Source: Leptospira broomii serovar Hurstbridge str. 5399 (GTDB taxonomy: Bacteria; Spirochaetota; Leptospiria; Leptospirales; Leptospiraceae). From it: DNA of 64,000 nt. Below, piece after piece: positions 54,940 to 64,000 of this stretch (within the stretch, counting starts at the first letter, position 1; every line of letters begins with the position of its first letter). The stretch lies in NCBI RefSeq assembly GCF_000243715.2, contig NZ_AHMO02000010.1, positions 51,006-115,005 of the forward strand, written 5' to 3'. Below the pieces are notes generated by a model. The model was not told the origin of the DNA, did not search any database, and saw only the letters and a program-made list of their open reading frames with translations. The position numbers and the translations under genes were made by a program.

Positions 54940-56196
54940 TTGAAATCCTTAGATAAAAACATTCGATCTATTCTCGTCGCGTCTTCGGTCGTAGTACTCC
55001 TTTTATTATCAGCTATAGGAATCCTCTTCTGGAAAAGTAAAAAGCAAGCGGATGAAACTCTGGCCATCGAAGCTAGACGGGTTTACGCTTCTACTTGGTC
55101 CCAAGATTTTTGGGCAATGCTCAAATACGTTCATTTATACGACGAATTGCACCCTTTCCTTTACAGTTTGGAGGGAGGGAGGAGTAATACGGGAAAACTT
55201 CGCTCAGTCTGGAAGCCGCATGAAATCGCTGAGAGAATCATGTGGTTTCGTCTCGTTTCTCCGAAAACGTTGATTATTCCCACGATTTTTCGCTGGGAGA
55301 ATGATTTTGAAAAAGTCTCCGATGCGATCGGGTTGAACGGAAATCTCAAAGTGCGGGATTTTCATATTAAAAATATAATCAATGAAATCGAAACGTACGG
55401 TTACGACGGAATCGATATCGATTATGAAGGAATGACTTGCGAAAAAAAGGAATCCTTCGAAGAGTTTTTGATCGCGTTGAAGGGAGAATTAGGGAAACGA
55501 AATAAACTACTTTCTGTATCGATACATCCGAAAACAGTTTCCGAAAAGAAATCCGTTTTTCCTTGCAAAGGTTTACATGCTCCTATACAGGTCGATTTTT
55601 TTGAGGCGTATCGAGGGCAGCTTTCCCACGACTATGAATTTTTAGGAAAGATCGCGGATAAAGTAAAGATCATGGCGTATGAGTTGCATCCGAGAAAGAA
55701 TGGATTTCCCGGTCCTGGACCTCAAGCCCCGGATTGGTGGATAGAACGCATCCTCGAATATGCAGTGACTCGAATTCCGGCGGACAAATTATATATGGCA
55801 ATTCCTACTTACGGATATGATTGGTCGTTAAACTGCGATATTCCCTCCAAATCGGTATATTACTCCCGTGCGAAATTCATTCGAGATCATTGGAATCCTA
55901 GGATAGAACAGCCTACCGACGTTTTGAAGGTCTATCAAACTCAACCGAAAGCGTCCGATTGGATATTTCTTCGCCCCTACCTTTATAGGCATGAAGGGCA
56001 TATTTACACCGATCCGTCCCTATGGTATCGTTTAGGCGGCTGCGATCGTGTCGCTTTTTATATGAATAGGACCGCTTTCGAAGCAAAGATGAATATTTTA
56101 GAAAAATTTAAAATACGAGGCTTTTCTTTTTGGCAGCTGATAGAGGACAACGATCCGGAAATTAACGAATATTTGGAGGAGAAAATAGGAAAGTGA
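54940..56196 (+). CDS. GH18-like (chitinase/spore germination type) glycosidase
   Basis: This 418-residue protein is anchored by a helix at about 12-30 ([16 protein letters not shown]). The TIM-barrel part has the GH18 motif DGIDIDYEG (DxxDxDxE, about 155-163), so the catalytic Glu is present. [19 protein letters not shown] and [12 protein letters not shown] are typical of YaaH-like members. It would cleave chitin- or peptidoglycan-like sugars outside the inner membrane. The TTG start has no clear ribosome site. Confidence 0.87.
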   Translation: MKSLDKNIRSILVASSVVVLLLLSAIGILFWKSKKQADETLAIEARRVYASTWSQDFWAMLKYVHLYDELHPFLYSLEGGRSNTGKLRSVWKPHEIAERIMWFRLVSPKTLIIPTIFRWENDFEKVSDAIGLNGNLKVRDFHIKNIINEIETYGYDGIDIDYEGMTCEKKESFEEFLIALKGELGKRNKLLSVSIHPKTVSEKKSVFPCKGLHAPIQVDFFEAYRGQLSHDYEFLGKIADKVKIMAYELHPRKNGFPGPGPQAPDWWIERILEYAVTRIPADKLYMAIPTYGYDWSLNCDIPSKSVYYSRAKFIRDHWNPRIEQPTDVLKVYQTQPKASDWIFLRPYLYRHEGHIYTDPSLWYRLGGCDRVAFYMNRTAFEAKMNILEKFKIRGFSFWQLIEDNDPEINEYLEEKIGK

Positions 56197-56213
56197 ATCG
56201 GTCTTTTCTTCGA

Positions 56214-57392
56214 TTATGAAACATCTTGTTTCATTAAACTTCCGGAGATTATTAATTTTTGAATCTCGCTCGTTCCCCCGCCTATTTCACCTAAGCGAAC
56301 ATCCCTATACAATCTCGAAACTCGGTATTCGTCCATGAAGCCCGCGCCTCCATGAACTTGGACGGCGAGGTTCGTAACTTCTCGCGCCGAAGTAGTAGCG
56401 AATAATTTGCAGGCGGCGCACTTTCCGGATAAGGACATATTGCCTTTTCCTAATCGTTCCGAAGCTTCGCTTTCCCAAGCCACGTTATACGTCAGCCATT
56501 TTGACGCTTCGAGTTTAGTGTAGATTTCCGCCAAAAGAAATGCCACAGCTTGATGTTGCGAAATCGACTTTCCGAAACTTTTACGGGAGGATGCGAACGA
56601 TTTAGAATCCGACATACAGGCTCGCATTACTCCCAGCGAGTACGCCGCCAATGATAGACGTTCGGTATTGAATGTCTGCATCGTTTGCCTGAAACCCTTC
56701 CCTAATTTTCCTAAAATATTCTCTTCGGGAACTTCCACATCTTCGAAGAAAAGAGCACCAGTAGGCGAGGCTCTTAATCCCATTTTATCCATAGCAAGAG
56801 AGCGACTGACTCCCTTACTATGCAGGTCTACGATAAAATGAGTAAGCCCTTTTTCTTTTCCCGACGAATCCAAGGCTCTTGCAAGAACCAAACAATAATC
56901 CGCATTCGGTGCATTAGTAATATATGTTTTTTGTCCCGTAAGTAAATATCGATCATTTCCCGACCGTTTTGCAACCGTAGTGATCGATGCGACGTCCGAT
57001 CCGGAATCGGGTTCGGTGACACCGAGGGATCCGATCTTCTTTGCGGAAATAATTTCAGGTAGATATTTTTTTTTCTGTTCTTTAGTTCCAAAATGTTTGA
57101 GAGGCAGGCCGAATAATCCTCCTGAAGCGCCGACACTGAAAAATGTGCTACCGCAATATTCCGAGACCACTTCCATTGCGAGCGTGCTAAGGAACAATCC
57201 GGCGCCTTGGCCTCCGTATTCTTCCTCGTGCATTAAGCCTAGATAGCCGGCTTCCGCTAGTTTGGTATAATGAGTCCTAGGCAGTTCCTTTTTCCTATCC
57301 AATTCCTCTGCAAAGGGAGCTATCTCCTTTTTGCAAAATGTCCGAAAAGATTCAATGAACTCTTGTTCATCATTTGTTAACGTGAAATCCAT
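56214..57392 (-). CDS. acyl-CoA dehydrogenase
   Basis: This 392-residue FAD enzyme removes hydrogens across the alpha-beta bond of acyl-CoA. Motifs: LGVTEPDSGSDVASI, TGQKTYITNAPNADYC, DKMGLRASPTGALFFEDV and VHGGAGFMDEYRVSRLYRDVRL. The catalytic Glu of the medium- or short-chain type (YEGT) is replaced by IGGGTSEIQ; as in isovaleryl-CoA and long-chain enzymes the base is probably the Glu in NTERLSLAA (about 241). This suggests a branched- or long-chain substrate, by analogy. Lone minus-strand gene, convergent with the GH18-like gene. Confidence 0.93.
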   Translation of the reverse strand: MDFTLTNDEQEFIESFRTFCKKEIAPFAEELDRKKELPRTHYTKLAEAGYLGLMHEEEYGGQGAGLFLSTLAMEVVSEYCGSTFFSVGASGGLFGLPLKHFGTKEQKKKYLPEIISAKKIGSLGVTEPDSGSDVASITTVAKRSGNDRYLLTGQKTYITNAPNADYCLVLARALDSSGKEKGLTHFIVDLHSKGVSRSLAMDKMGLRASPTGALFFEDVEVPEENILGKLGKGFRQTMQTFNTERLSLAAYSLGVMRACMSDSKSFASSRKSFGKSISQHQAVAFLLAEIYTKLEASKWLTYNVAWESEASERLGKGNMSLSGKCAACKLFATTSAREVTNLAVQVHGGAGFMDEYRVSRLYRDVRLGEIGGGTSEIQKLIISGSLMKQDVS

Positions 57393-57675
57393 GCAGGTCC
57401 TCTCAGATCGAAACTACCCTTTAGATCTCGTCGTTTCCTACAAGAAGAATTCTCTATTTCCGAATATTGTTCGGTAAGGCTGTTATGAATGATTCGAAGG
57501 AAGATGCCTCGGCAAGCTGAAAGAAATTGCAGTATAAGGAAATAAAATCCTTATCGGTGCCCATCGAGTTTTTTGCAGATATTTACCGCAGACTATGAAT
57601 TTAGTAAAAACGGAGTTAGATTTGCGATCAGTAGGATGGTTGACAGTTCCTACCGCCGATAGATAAAGCCTTTGC

Positions 57676-58815
57676 ATGCCGAACTATTTTTTTATGAGCG
57701 AATATCCTCTAGGCAACCATTGGTCGTTTTGGGTTCTAGTTACATTCGCCATATTTGGCACGTATCTAGGACTTCTACTTTGTATCGGTCAATCGGTTAT
57801 AGAAAGGAAGACGGCTTTAAATAGATTACTGGCCTTACTGTTTCTTTCCTTAGGAATATTGGAAGGTACCGGCCTTTGCATGGTGATGGGATACTTTAAC
57901 GAAATTCCAAGAGTCGTCTTATTACATATTCCCGTCCTGGGATCTCTAGGACCGATTCTATATGGAATTCATAAGATTATTCAAGATTCCGAATTTGAAG
58001 ATTCTGCTCTCGGATTAAGTCGAAAACATTTTGTTCTGCCGGGACTTATTTGGGCAGCGTATGGAATCGTTTTCTTTTTGAATCTATCGGAATTGCAAAA
58101 CGGTTTTCAAAAATTCGTTTCGACTCGCGGCCTATTCGACCTAATATTTTACGTACCGTTACTCGTACTCGCGGGTTATATTTTAGGACTTCTTAAGGGC
58201 ACGCGAATGTTGTTTAAGATCGCGGTCCTACGCGAGGAATGGACGGCGAGGGTTCTCCTATATATCGTTTTAGCTACGATCGCGAATCATTCGGTTGGGG
58301 CCTTATATCTGGCGGGTAAGAATTCCATATTTCTACTTATCAGCGCCGATATGATGACATTAAGTCTCTGCGTTTCCTATTTGATCGGCCGAAAATATCC
58401 TGCCTACTTTCAGAATTTGCAAAAAGTCGCGAGAGAAACCAACAGTAAATATTCCCGGTCCCTTTTACTAGGAATGAATATGGAGACTCTAAGGGAAAAT
58501 TTACGGCTTGCGATGGAAACGGAAAAACTCTATCGGGACGAAGATTTGAGTTTGGCGACTCTTGCGGAAGAACTGGCGCTCTCTCCTCACCAATTATCTG
58601 AATTGATCAACCAGGAAATGGGTAAGAACTTTTCAGCCTTTGTGAACGAGTATAGAATTCGGGAAGCCTGCGAATTGTTAAAAGAAGAAGCGGACCGATC
58701 CATCTTGGATATCGGTTATGAAGTGGGTTTTCGCAGCAAAACTTCTTTTCATAGAGCTTTTATCAAGCAAGTGGGATTACCTCCTTCGGAGTTTCGCGAG
58801 AAGAATTCGACCTAA
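57676..58815 (+). CDS. membrane-bound AraC-family regulator
   Basis: This 379-residue protein has about seven N-terminal hydrophobic helices (about 15-235) followed by an AraC-type double helix-turn-helix at about 285-375: LSLATLAEELALSPHQLSELINQEMGKNFSAFVNEYRI and ILDIGYEVGFRSKTSFHRAFIKQVG. Such proteins sense at the membrane and regulate DNA directly. The desaturase gene downstream on the same strand is a natural target. The start may be 57676 or 57694; no clear ribosome site. Confidence 0.88.
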   Translation: MPNYFFMSEYPLGNHWSFWVLVTFAIFGTYLGLLLCIGQSVIERKTALNRLLALLFLSLGILEGTGLCMVMGYFNEIPRVVLLHIPVLGSLGPILYGIHKIIQDSEFEDSALGLSRKHFVLPGLIWAAYGIVFFLNLSELQNGFQKFVSTRGLFDLIFYVPLLVLAGYILGLLKGTRMLFKIAVLREEWTARVLLYIVLATIANHSVGALYLAGKNSIFLLISADMMTLSLCVSYLIGRKYPAYFQNLQKVARETNSKYSRSLLLGMNMETLRENLRLAMETEKLYRDEDLSLATLAEELALSPHQLSELINQEMGKNFSAFVNEYRIREACELLKEEADRSILDIGYEVGFRSKTSFHRAFIKQVGLPPSEFREKNST

Positions 58816-58927
58816 TCAGTTTCAGACTATCATTTGCAACGGGCGCCTTGGTGTCGGTTTATAGAATGGAACGACAAACCCTAAAACCCATGCGATACTT
58901 AACCCAGATGAAATTCGGGAGTTTGGC

Positions 58928-59992
58928 ATGGGTTCAACGGTGATGGAAAAAAAACGCACGATCGACGCTTTGACGGATAAGGAGAAAGCGAAACGAATTA
59001 TCAAATGGATTCGTTACTCCGATTCAAAATTTAGAAAACGATTTTCTTTTTTAAAATATCAAAATGCGATCGGCTTCGGTATAACGATCGGTTCGGCGGG
59101 AGGAATGATTTTCCTAGCGGGACTTTATATTGCCGGTTTAATTCCTTTTTGGGCCTGCATCATCGGAAACGGAGTTCTCGCCTCTTTTTTACACGAGATG
59201 GAACATGATCTCATACATAGCATTTATTTTAAAGAAAGCCCTAGAATGCAAAATTTTCTATTTTGGATGGTTTGGCTTTTTCGCGCAAACACGGTAAACC
59301 CGTGGTTCAGAAAAGAAATCCATCTATTGCATCATAAACTGTCCGGAAATCCCGAAGATATCGAAGAGAGATTCATAAGTAACGGAATGCCTCTTGGATG
59401 GAAACGCTTTCTGGTTATGGTCGATCCGATTATGGCGGTCGTTCTTCAAGGTCCGAAAATTCGAAAAGATGCGATTCACTACCTAAAAAAAATAAAATCA
59501 TCCCCGATTAAAGGACCGTTTCGATCCATCTTTCTACTGCTATGGTATTCGTTTCTTATCTGGGGATTGTTTGCCATATTGAATTGGTCTGTCGGTTCGC
59601 CTATTCAGGAAAACGGTTGGGTTGCAACTGCTCATACGATTCTAAACACCGCTGCTGTCGTTTATCTGATTCCTTGTTGGTTAAGGCAAACTGCTATCCA
59701 AATCGTTTCTTCGAATATGCACTATTATGGAGATGTTAAAGGATTGTATCAGCAAACTCAGGTACTCGATTCTTGGCTCGTTCTCCCTCTCCATTTATTT
59801 TGTTTTAATTTCGGCGCGACTCACGGAATTCATCACTTCGTCGTAAGCCAGCCGTTTTATTTGAGACAGGCGGTGGCGCCGTCCGTCAGGCCGATTTTAA
59901 AGAAATATGGAATTCGATTCAACGATTTTGAAAGTATGCTTAGAGGGAATCGATACGAAAAATCTAGCTCGGGTGAACTTGGGCTGGCATAA
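58928..59992 (+). CDS. fatty acid desaturase family protein
   Basis: This 354-residue membrane di-iron enzyme has histidine boxes HEMEHD (about 91-96), HLLHHKLSG (about 131) and HGIHHF (about 299). Two long hydrophobic hairpins are visible. It is not closely related in sequence to the two compact desaturases at 10260 and 13295, so it probably has another substrate. It lies 110 bases after the AraC regulator and 27 bases before the acyltransferase, suggesting a lipid-modifying operon. Confidence 0.88.
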   Translation: MGSTVMEKKRTIDALTDKEKAKRIIKWIRYSDSKFRKRFSFLKYQNAIGFGITIGSAGGMIFLAGLYIAGLIPFWACIIGNGVLASFLHEMEHDLIHSIYFKESPRMQNFLFWMVWLFRANTVNPWFRKEIHLLHHKLSGNPEDIEERFISNGMPLGWKRFLVMVDPIMAVVLQGPKIRKDAIHYLKKIKSSPIKGPFRSIFLLLWYSFLIWGLFAILNWSVGSPIQENGWVATAHTILNTAAVVYLIPCWLRQTAIQIVSSNMHYYGDVKGLYQQTQVLDSWLVLPLHLFCFNFGATHGIHHFVVSQPFYLRQAVAPSVRPILKKYGIRFNDFESMLRGNRYEKSSSGELGLA

Positions 59993-60019
59993 ATTCTCAG
60001 GTTCATGTAAGATGCTCTC

Positions 60020-61309
60020 ATGCATGGCGTACCTGAATCGAAAAAAAATAAAACCGAATTTATGAGGTCCTTGGACCACGCCGAGGCCAACTTCTGGCTA
60101 TATGATCATGTTTCTTCCATGAACTTCGCGGTCATGGCGAGCGGCAATGGCGACTTAAAGGCGGAGGATCTCCGCCTGGGGTTGGATACCGTTCAATCCA
60201 GACACGGTTTGGCCCGCGTTGCAATCGAAAGGAAGTACGGAGCGGATCCCCACTTATGCTTTATCACGGATCCTAACGCAAAAATTCCGCTTGTTATAGA
60301 AGAACTTTCTCAGGATTGGAAGACGAAATTAGCGAAAGATTCGATTCGACCGTTTTTGTTAGGAGAAGCTCCTTTGATTCGGGCCGTATTTTATCGATCC
60401 AAGGATGGGAGCGAATGGGCTTTCGCGATCGTCTTCCATCATAGTATTGCTGACGGACGTTCCGGTATGCATTTTCTTTTGGATGTATTCCATGCACTTT
60501 CGCTTGGCAGGGAGGAACTTTCTTCTTCCCCCCAAATACTTCCTTCTTTGATGGATTTATATTCCGCGGAAGGTCGTGCAAACGAGGAAAAATTAAAGGA
60601 GAAACCGCTTTCTTTACCTCGCTTCTCCAGAAAAGACAACGAGTTGAATCCGGAAATTATTAGTTTCCAGATCGAATCCGACGAGTTGCTGGAATTACTT
60701 CGAAAAGCGCGGGAGAAGGGAGTATCTCTACACGGAGTTCTCGGTGCGGCTCAAATTTCCTCCTTCTACAATTTGTTCGGAGTCGGAACCGGAGGAGTAT
60801 TGAATCTTTCTACGCCAGCCGATTTGCGTCCTTATCTGAGTCAATCCATCGAGGATTCCTCATTAGGCTTATATATTACGCTTTTAACGACGCAATTAAA
60901 ATTCGGAACGCCGTTTTGGTCTCTTGCCAAGCAAATCAAGGATGATTTAAGAAATCGATTGAATCGAAGGGAGGGGAGAGCCTTCTACGAATTACTTCCT
61001 CCTCCGGAACAATTTTTACAAAGAGAAGACGGATTACGCGTATTTTCATCTTTGATGACGAAAACTCCGCAAACAAGCGTATTAAGTAATGTTGGCGTTT
61101 TGCCTGACGCCGAAATACCGAATCTACGTATACGCGAGATTTCCTTTACTGTACATCCTTCCTTGACTCAGACTTTATTTACGACGGCCGCTACTTTTAG
61201 GGGAAGGTTAGTGATTAACGTAAACTTCGACTCGAATCGGTGGGAAAAGAACGAGATCCGCCAATATGTTGCGAATTTTCAAAAAGTTTTATTAAAGCAG
61301 GTTTCGTAG
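60020..61309 (+). CDS. condensation/WS-DGAT-like acyltransferase
   Basis: This 429-residue protein has the HHxxxDG acyltransferase motif HHSIADGRSG at about 140 and C-terminal motifs of the condensation superfamily (NLSTPADLRPYL, SNVGVLPD). Members transfer acyl groups from acyl-CoA to alcohols, amines or diacylglycerol. It directly follows the desaturase gene (27 bases), which fits the use of a modified acyl chain. The precise reaction (wax ester, PapA5-like or other) cannot be told. Confidence 0.83.
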   Translation: MHGVPESKKNKTEFMRSLDHAEANFWLYDHVSSMNFAVMASGNGDLKAEDLRLGLDTVQSRHGLARVAIERKYGADPHLCFITDPNAKIPLVIEELSQDWKTKLAKDSIRPFLLGEAPLIRAVFYRSKDGSEWAFAIVFHHSIADGRSGMHFLLDVFHALSLGREELSSSPQILPSLMDLYSAEGRANEEKLKEKPLSLPRFSRKDNELNPEIISFQIESDELLELLRKAREKGVSLHGVLGAAQISSFYNLFGVGTGGVLNLSTPADLRPYLSQSIEDSSLGLYITLLTTQLKFGTPFWSLAKQIKDDLRNRLNRREGRAFYELLPPPEQFLQREDGLRVFSSLMTKTPQTSVLSNVGVLPDAEIPNLRIREISFTVHPSLTQTLFTTAATFRGRLVINVNFDSNRWEKNEIRQYVANFQKVLLKQVS

Positions 61310-61336
61310 GGGAAGGCTTATCTAAAGCCCGAACTT

Positions 61337-61750
61337 TTATTTTGTTTCCCAAGGAAATTTAAAAAGGGTTCTTCGAAAAATCCTGCGACCGTATATCCAT
61401 CCGACACCCAAGATTAACAACCCGACTCCGGCCGTAACATTTTTAAAAAGATCGGGAGCAGGATCCGATAAGGACGGTACTTGTAGTAAGAGGCCGGATA
61501 ACATCAAGATCATGTGTATCTCGGCGACTTTCGATCTTTTTTCGGTCAGGAATTTTCCCAAACCTCCACCTGAAAGAAAGGCTGCAACTCCAGCGATAGC
61601 GCCGATTCTCCCTAATGTCAATGGGACTAGAATTGAAATTTCAATATTTTCGAATAAAGGCAGGAAGACCTTCGTTGCGAGTAGTAAAACGGATGAGATA
61701 CCTAAGGCTGCATGAGTCCTAAGTTTGAGTTTGGGACTAATGCGAAGCAA
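61337..61750 (-). CDS. small four-helix membrane protein
   Basis: This 137-residue protein has four hydrophobic helices (ALGISSVLLLATKVFLPL, GRIGAIAGVAAFLSGGGLG, EIHMILMLSGLLLQ and AGVGLLILGVGWIYG). I do not recognise the family. It starts 6 bases after the amino acid permease stop, so it is in the same operon. The permease link suggests an accessory or unrelated passenger role. A short stem (GGCTT/AAGCC) at 61315-61329 lies between it and the convergent acyltransferase and may terminate both. Confidence 0.75.
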   Translation of the reverse strand: MLRISPKLKLRTHAALGISSVLLLATKVFLPLFENIEISILVPLTLGRIGAIAGVAAFLSGGGLGKFLTEKRSKVAEIHMILMLSGLLLQVPSLSDPAPDLFKNVTAGVGLLILGVGWIYGRRIFRRTLFKFPWETK

Positions 61751-61756
61751 GCGATT

Positions 61757-63220
61757 CTATACCGTATCGCCACTTCCGATGGGGACGGGCTCGTTTTCGG
61801 GCAATAGACTCGCAACCATTTCCGGAGACGAATGTAGGTCGGGATCGAATGCAGGCATAGGTTGCGAAACGGAATGCTTGGTCGATTTAAAATAAAAGTA
61901 CATCGGAACGGATAAAAGAGTAAATCCAAAACCCCAAAGAGCTTCCGCCGGTTTGCTCCAGATAAGCGTAATGATGATCGCGATATTCGAGACGATATAC
62001 AGATAGGTGGAATATGGATAGCCGGGAATTTTGAATTTAGTCTTGAAATTTCTTTTTTCGAATAAGATAGGCGTATATGCAGTGATCGTTGCCAATAAAA
62101 GAGTAGAGCAAGTGATCAAATAGAGCAAAGATTCGATTTCCTTGACTAAGGAAAATAAGCAAGCGTATCCGCATTGGAAGGCTAGCGACATATACGGACT
62201 TTTGTATTTGGAATGCAATTTAGCCATGCTAGGAAAGAAATAACCGTCTCGAGCCATCGCAAAATAAATTCTAGATCCGCCGATGATGTATGCTGAGATT
62301 CCACCCATAAAGACCCAACAAATGAAAGCAGTGACTATTAAAGTAACTTCCTTCCCGAATAAAAATCCGGCGGCAGTAACTCCGATTTTTTCGTCGCCCG
62401 CCAAGAGGCTGCTAGGCGCCGAGCTTAGGTAGAGAAAGTTGATCAAAACGTAAAGAAGTGTAACTAGGGTGCAGGAAACTAGGACGGATTTATAAATATT
62501 CTTGTCCGGATCCTTTACCTCCTCGGCCACATAAGTGATCATATTCCATCCTAGATAGGAAAATGTTACAGGAATTACTCCCGCTAATAAATAGCTCCAA
62601 TCGTTTAGTCCGGTAGGAAGGAGGGGGAAGGCCTGAAAGTATTCTAACTTATAATTCCCGACCGTTAGCCCTAATACGACGAAAGCGACTAAGCCTAAGA
62701 TTTTAAAGGTAGTGAAAAAATTCTGAATGCGGGATGCCATACCGATTCCGAAGAAATTGACGATCGTAAAGAAGAGTATCGCGGACATTCCTAGTAATTG
62801 AGCGTTCCCGATAGAAAAGGCGATCCCGAGAAACTTGGCTTCGAAGAAATATACGTCCCAGCTAGGATCCATCAAAGAGAAGAAAGTTTTGGAAAATGCG
62901 ATTGCGGATAAAGAAATGGACGCCGAAAAATTAACGGAAAGAGACAGCCAGCCGCTCGAGAACGCTACGATTGGCGAGTAGGCTTCCTTTAGATAAACGT
63001 AATCTCCTCCTGCATAAGGGAAAATACTGGCGGATTTTGCATAGCTCATCGCACCGGTTACTGCGAGTAGGCCTCCCAAAATCCAACAGAGTAGAACAAG
63101 GTTCGGGTTCGGGGTTTGGCTGAGAATATAACCCGTCGTTATAAATACGCCAGGTCCGACCATCGAGCTAAACATCAATGATATAGAATCGTAAAGGTTA
63201 AGAGAGCGGCTGAGTTTCAT
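61757..63220 (-). CDS. APC-family amino acid permease
   Basis: This transporter has 12 hydrophobic helices. The N-terminal substrate region [25 protein letters not shown] is typical of APC transporters (unwound helix 1 with GPGxF). [14 protein letters not shown] and [20 protein letters not shown] are further landmarks. The frame is open another 72 codons to 63436, but that extension has no helix or motif and family members begin near the ATG at 63220, so I use that. Neither start has a strong ribosome site. The C-terminal tail (about 60 residues) is soluble. The substrate is unknown. Confidence 0.88.
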   Translation of the reverse strand: MKLSRSLNLYDSISLMFSSMVGPGVFITTGYILSQTPNPNLVLLCWILGGLLAVTGAMSYAKSASIFPYAGGDYVYLKEAYSPIVAFSSGWLSLSVNFSASISLSAIAFSKTFFSLMDPSWDVYFFEAKFLGIAFSIGNAQLLGMSAILFFTIVNFFGIGMASRIQNFFTTFKILGLVAFVVLGLTVGNYKLEYFQAFPLLPTGLNDWSYLLAGVIPVTFSYLGWNMITYVAEEVKDPDKNIYKSVLVSCTLVTLLYVLINFLYLSSAPSSLLAGDEKIGVTAAGFLFGKEVTLIVTAFICWVFMGGISAYIIGGSRIYFAMARDGYFFPSMAKLHSKYKSPYMSLAFQCGYACLFSLVKEIESLLYLITCSTLLLATITAYTPILFEKRNFKTKFKIPGYPYSTYLYIVSNIAIIITLIWSKPAEALWGFGFTLLSVPMYFYFKSTKHSVSQPMPAFDPDLHSSPEMVASLLPENEPVPIGSGDTV

Positions 63221-63436
63221 TGGATGGGTTTTGGTCAGAATGCTTGCTTTGGGTTCATCCACAAGAATTTTTCGAGAAGTGAAACTTTCGGATTCGAATG
63301 AGAATGTGGAGACGTAATCGATTTTATAGAATGAAATCCCGCAAGCCAGAAAAGGTGTCTTATTTATTAAGCATTCGCCGCCCTGGTCTCGAAAATTCTC
63401 GTAAAATTGAAATTCGTTGGATCTCAGGCCGTGCAT

Positions 63437-63867
63437 GCATGAGGCGGTTATTATGCGCTTTCAGAGTATAGTAGATTATTATTATAATTTAAACCTATGT
63501 CTCAAATTCTTTTTTTAAACAGATAAACCTCGATTTATAGCCTCAAAATTATGTCTCATAAAGAGAAAGGATGATGTAAAAATCAACGCATTCGAGCGAA
63601 AAATCCTATAAAAACGATTTGACCGGTTAGGTGGATTTCGTATTTTGGTCTTCTCGGCCATAGCATATAGCTTTGGCAAAACCGAAGGCCGCGATGAAAA
63701 CGGAAATTTCCTTTTTCATCGTAGTTTATAGGGAAGAGAATAGTTCTTTTACAACATCTATAACTGCGAATGAGAAATATAAAGCTGAGATTAGGCCAGT
63801 GAATGAGTTCACCTGGTCGAATGATCTCGGATATCTAGTATTGAAAAAGAAATTAGATTAGCTACTC
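63437..63867. other. 430-base AT-rich intergenic region
   Basis: No gene is convincing. It should contain the permease promoter on the minus strand. A 62-codon open frame at 63673-63861 has no ribosome site and overlaps no known family. Confidence 0.45.
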
Positions 63868-64000
63868 TCATTCTACAATAATATCGAAAGATGCAGCCCT
63901 TTTACTGGCACCCGGAAAAACTTCTGGGGGTTGGAGGGCTTGGCGGATTACAGTTCGCATCTCGTTGCAGGGATGCGGGTTTCGTAATATGGTCAAGTAA
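63868..64000 (-). CDS. C-terminus of an unassigned protein (5' end outside window)
   Basis: On the minus strand a frame is open from the window edge for 43 codons and stops with TGA at 63868-63870. It ends MRTVIRQALQPPEVFPGASK then a final beta-strand-like SFDIIVE. The layout (helix, PP-x-x-FPG, strand) resembles the C-terminal end of TonB-like or other periplasmic domains, but this is weak. Shortness keeps the confidence low. Confidence 0.4.
   Translation of the reverse strand, partial: YLTILRNPHPCNEMRTVIRQALQPPEVFPGASKRAASFDIIVE

Noticed and set aside
63221..63436. N-terminal extension of the permease
   Set aside because: Seventy-two codons without homology or membrane helix before a typical family start; kept out of the called CDS.
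63673..63861. Open frame of 62 codons near the right end
   Set aside because: No ribosome site or motif.

Overview
The window reads as a chromosomal segment of a Leptospira species. The grounds are AT-leaning sequence with mixed ATG/GTG/TTG starts, GGAG-type ribosome sites, many spirochaete-type lipoproteins and unassigned proteins, a complex sensory and c-di-GMP gene set, abundant acyl-CoA metabolism, and GC-rich hairpin repeats between genes. The genus call is inference from gene content and was not tested by any search. I saw no rRNA, CRISPR array, prophage or intact insertion sequence. One tRNA gene is present. || Layout. 1-4051: end of an acyl-CoA carboxylase carboxyltransferase gene, then a long-chain acyl-CoA ligase with a membrane insertion. 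4122-8797: a large receptor-phosphatase (7TM, HAMP, SpoIIE-type PP2C, TPR) and an unassigned protein. 9051-14080: lipid-modifying membrane enzymes (a sterol-desaturase-family hydroxylase and two paralogous desaturases) with three small minus-strand genes. 14752-17239: two paralogous 7TM receptor-like proteins flanking a frameshifted XRE regulator, the most unusual block here. 17742-19490: a broken lipoprotein gene and an arsR/SRPBCC/membrane-protein operon with a clear operator. 20161-21747: an isolated unassigned gene. 22512-28920: a cyclic-nucleotide-gated patatin phospholipase, then a translationally coupled hybrid histidine kinase and REC-EAL phosphodiesterase. 28903-31982: a minus-strand rhodanese, pentahaem cytochrome c and glycosyltransferase operon. 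32249-35642: an unassigned gene, an XRE regulator divergent from a hydrolase lacking its nucleophile, tRNA-Leu(CAA) and a hotdog thioesterase. 35729-42686: a Pro/Gly-rich anchored protein, a peroxiredoxin with a PerR-like box, SufB, a TPR protein, RlmN and a Cys-rich lipoprotein. 42729-48358: a GT39 glycosyltransferase, a TetR regulator, a solute-binding protein, a ferredoxin-MBL fusion and a lytic transglycosylase. 48562-51964: a PIN/RHH toxin-antitoxin pair, leucyl aminopeptidase coupled to a BCP peroxiredoxin, and a small unassigned gene. 52189-54594: a lipoprotein and subtilisin-like protease operon. 54940-61309: a GH18-like protein, an acyl-CoA dehydrogenase, a membrane-bound AraC regulator, a fatty acid desaturase and a condensation-type acyltransferase. 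61337-63220: an amino acid permease with a small membrane protein. The right edge probably carries the 3' end of another minus-strand gene. || Themes. Lipid work dominates: acyl-CoA carboxylation, activation and oxidation, four desaturase or hydroxylase enzymes, a phospholipase and an acyltransferase. This fits an organism that lives on long-chain fatty acids, as leptospires do. Signalling proteins are dense, and several loci have palindromes at promoters that suggest local control (PerR-like, ArsR, TetR, XRE). Three genes look broken or catalytically lost: an XRE gene, a lipoprotein gene and an alpha/beta hydrolase.
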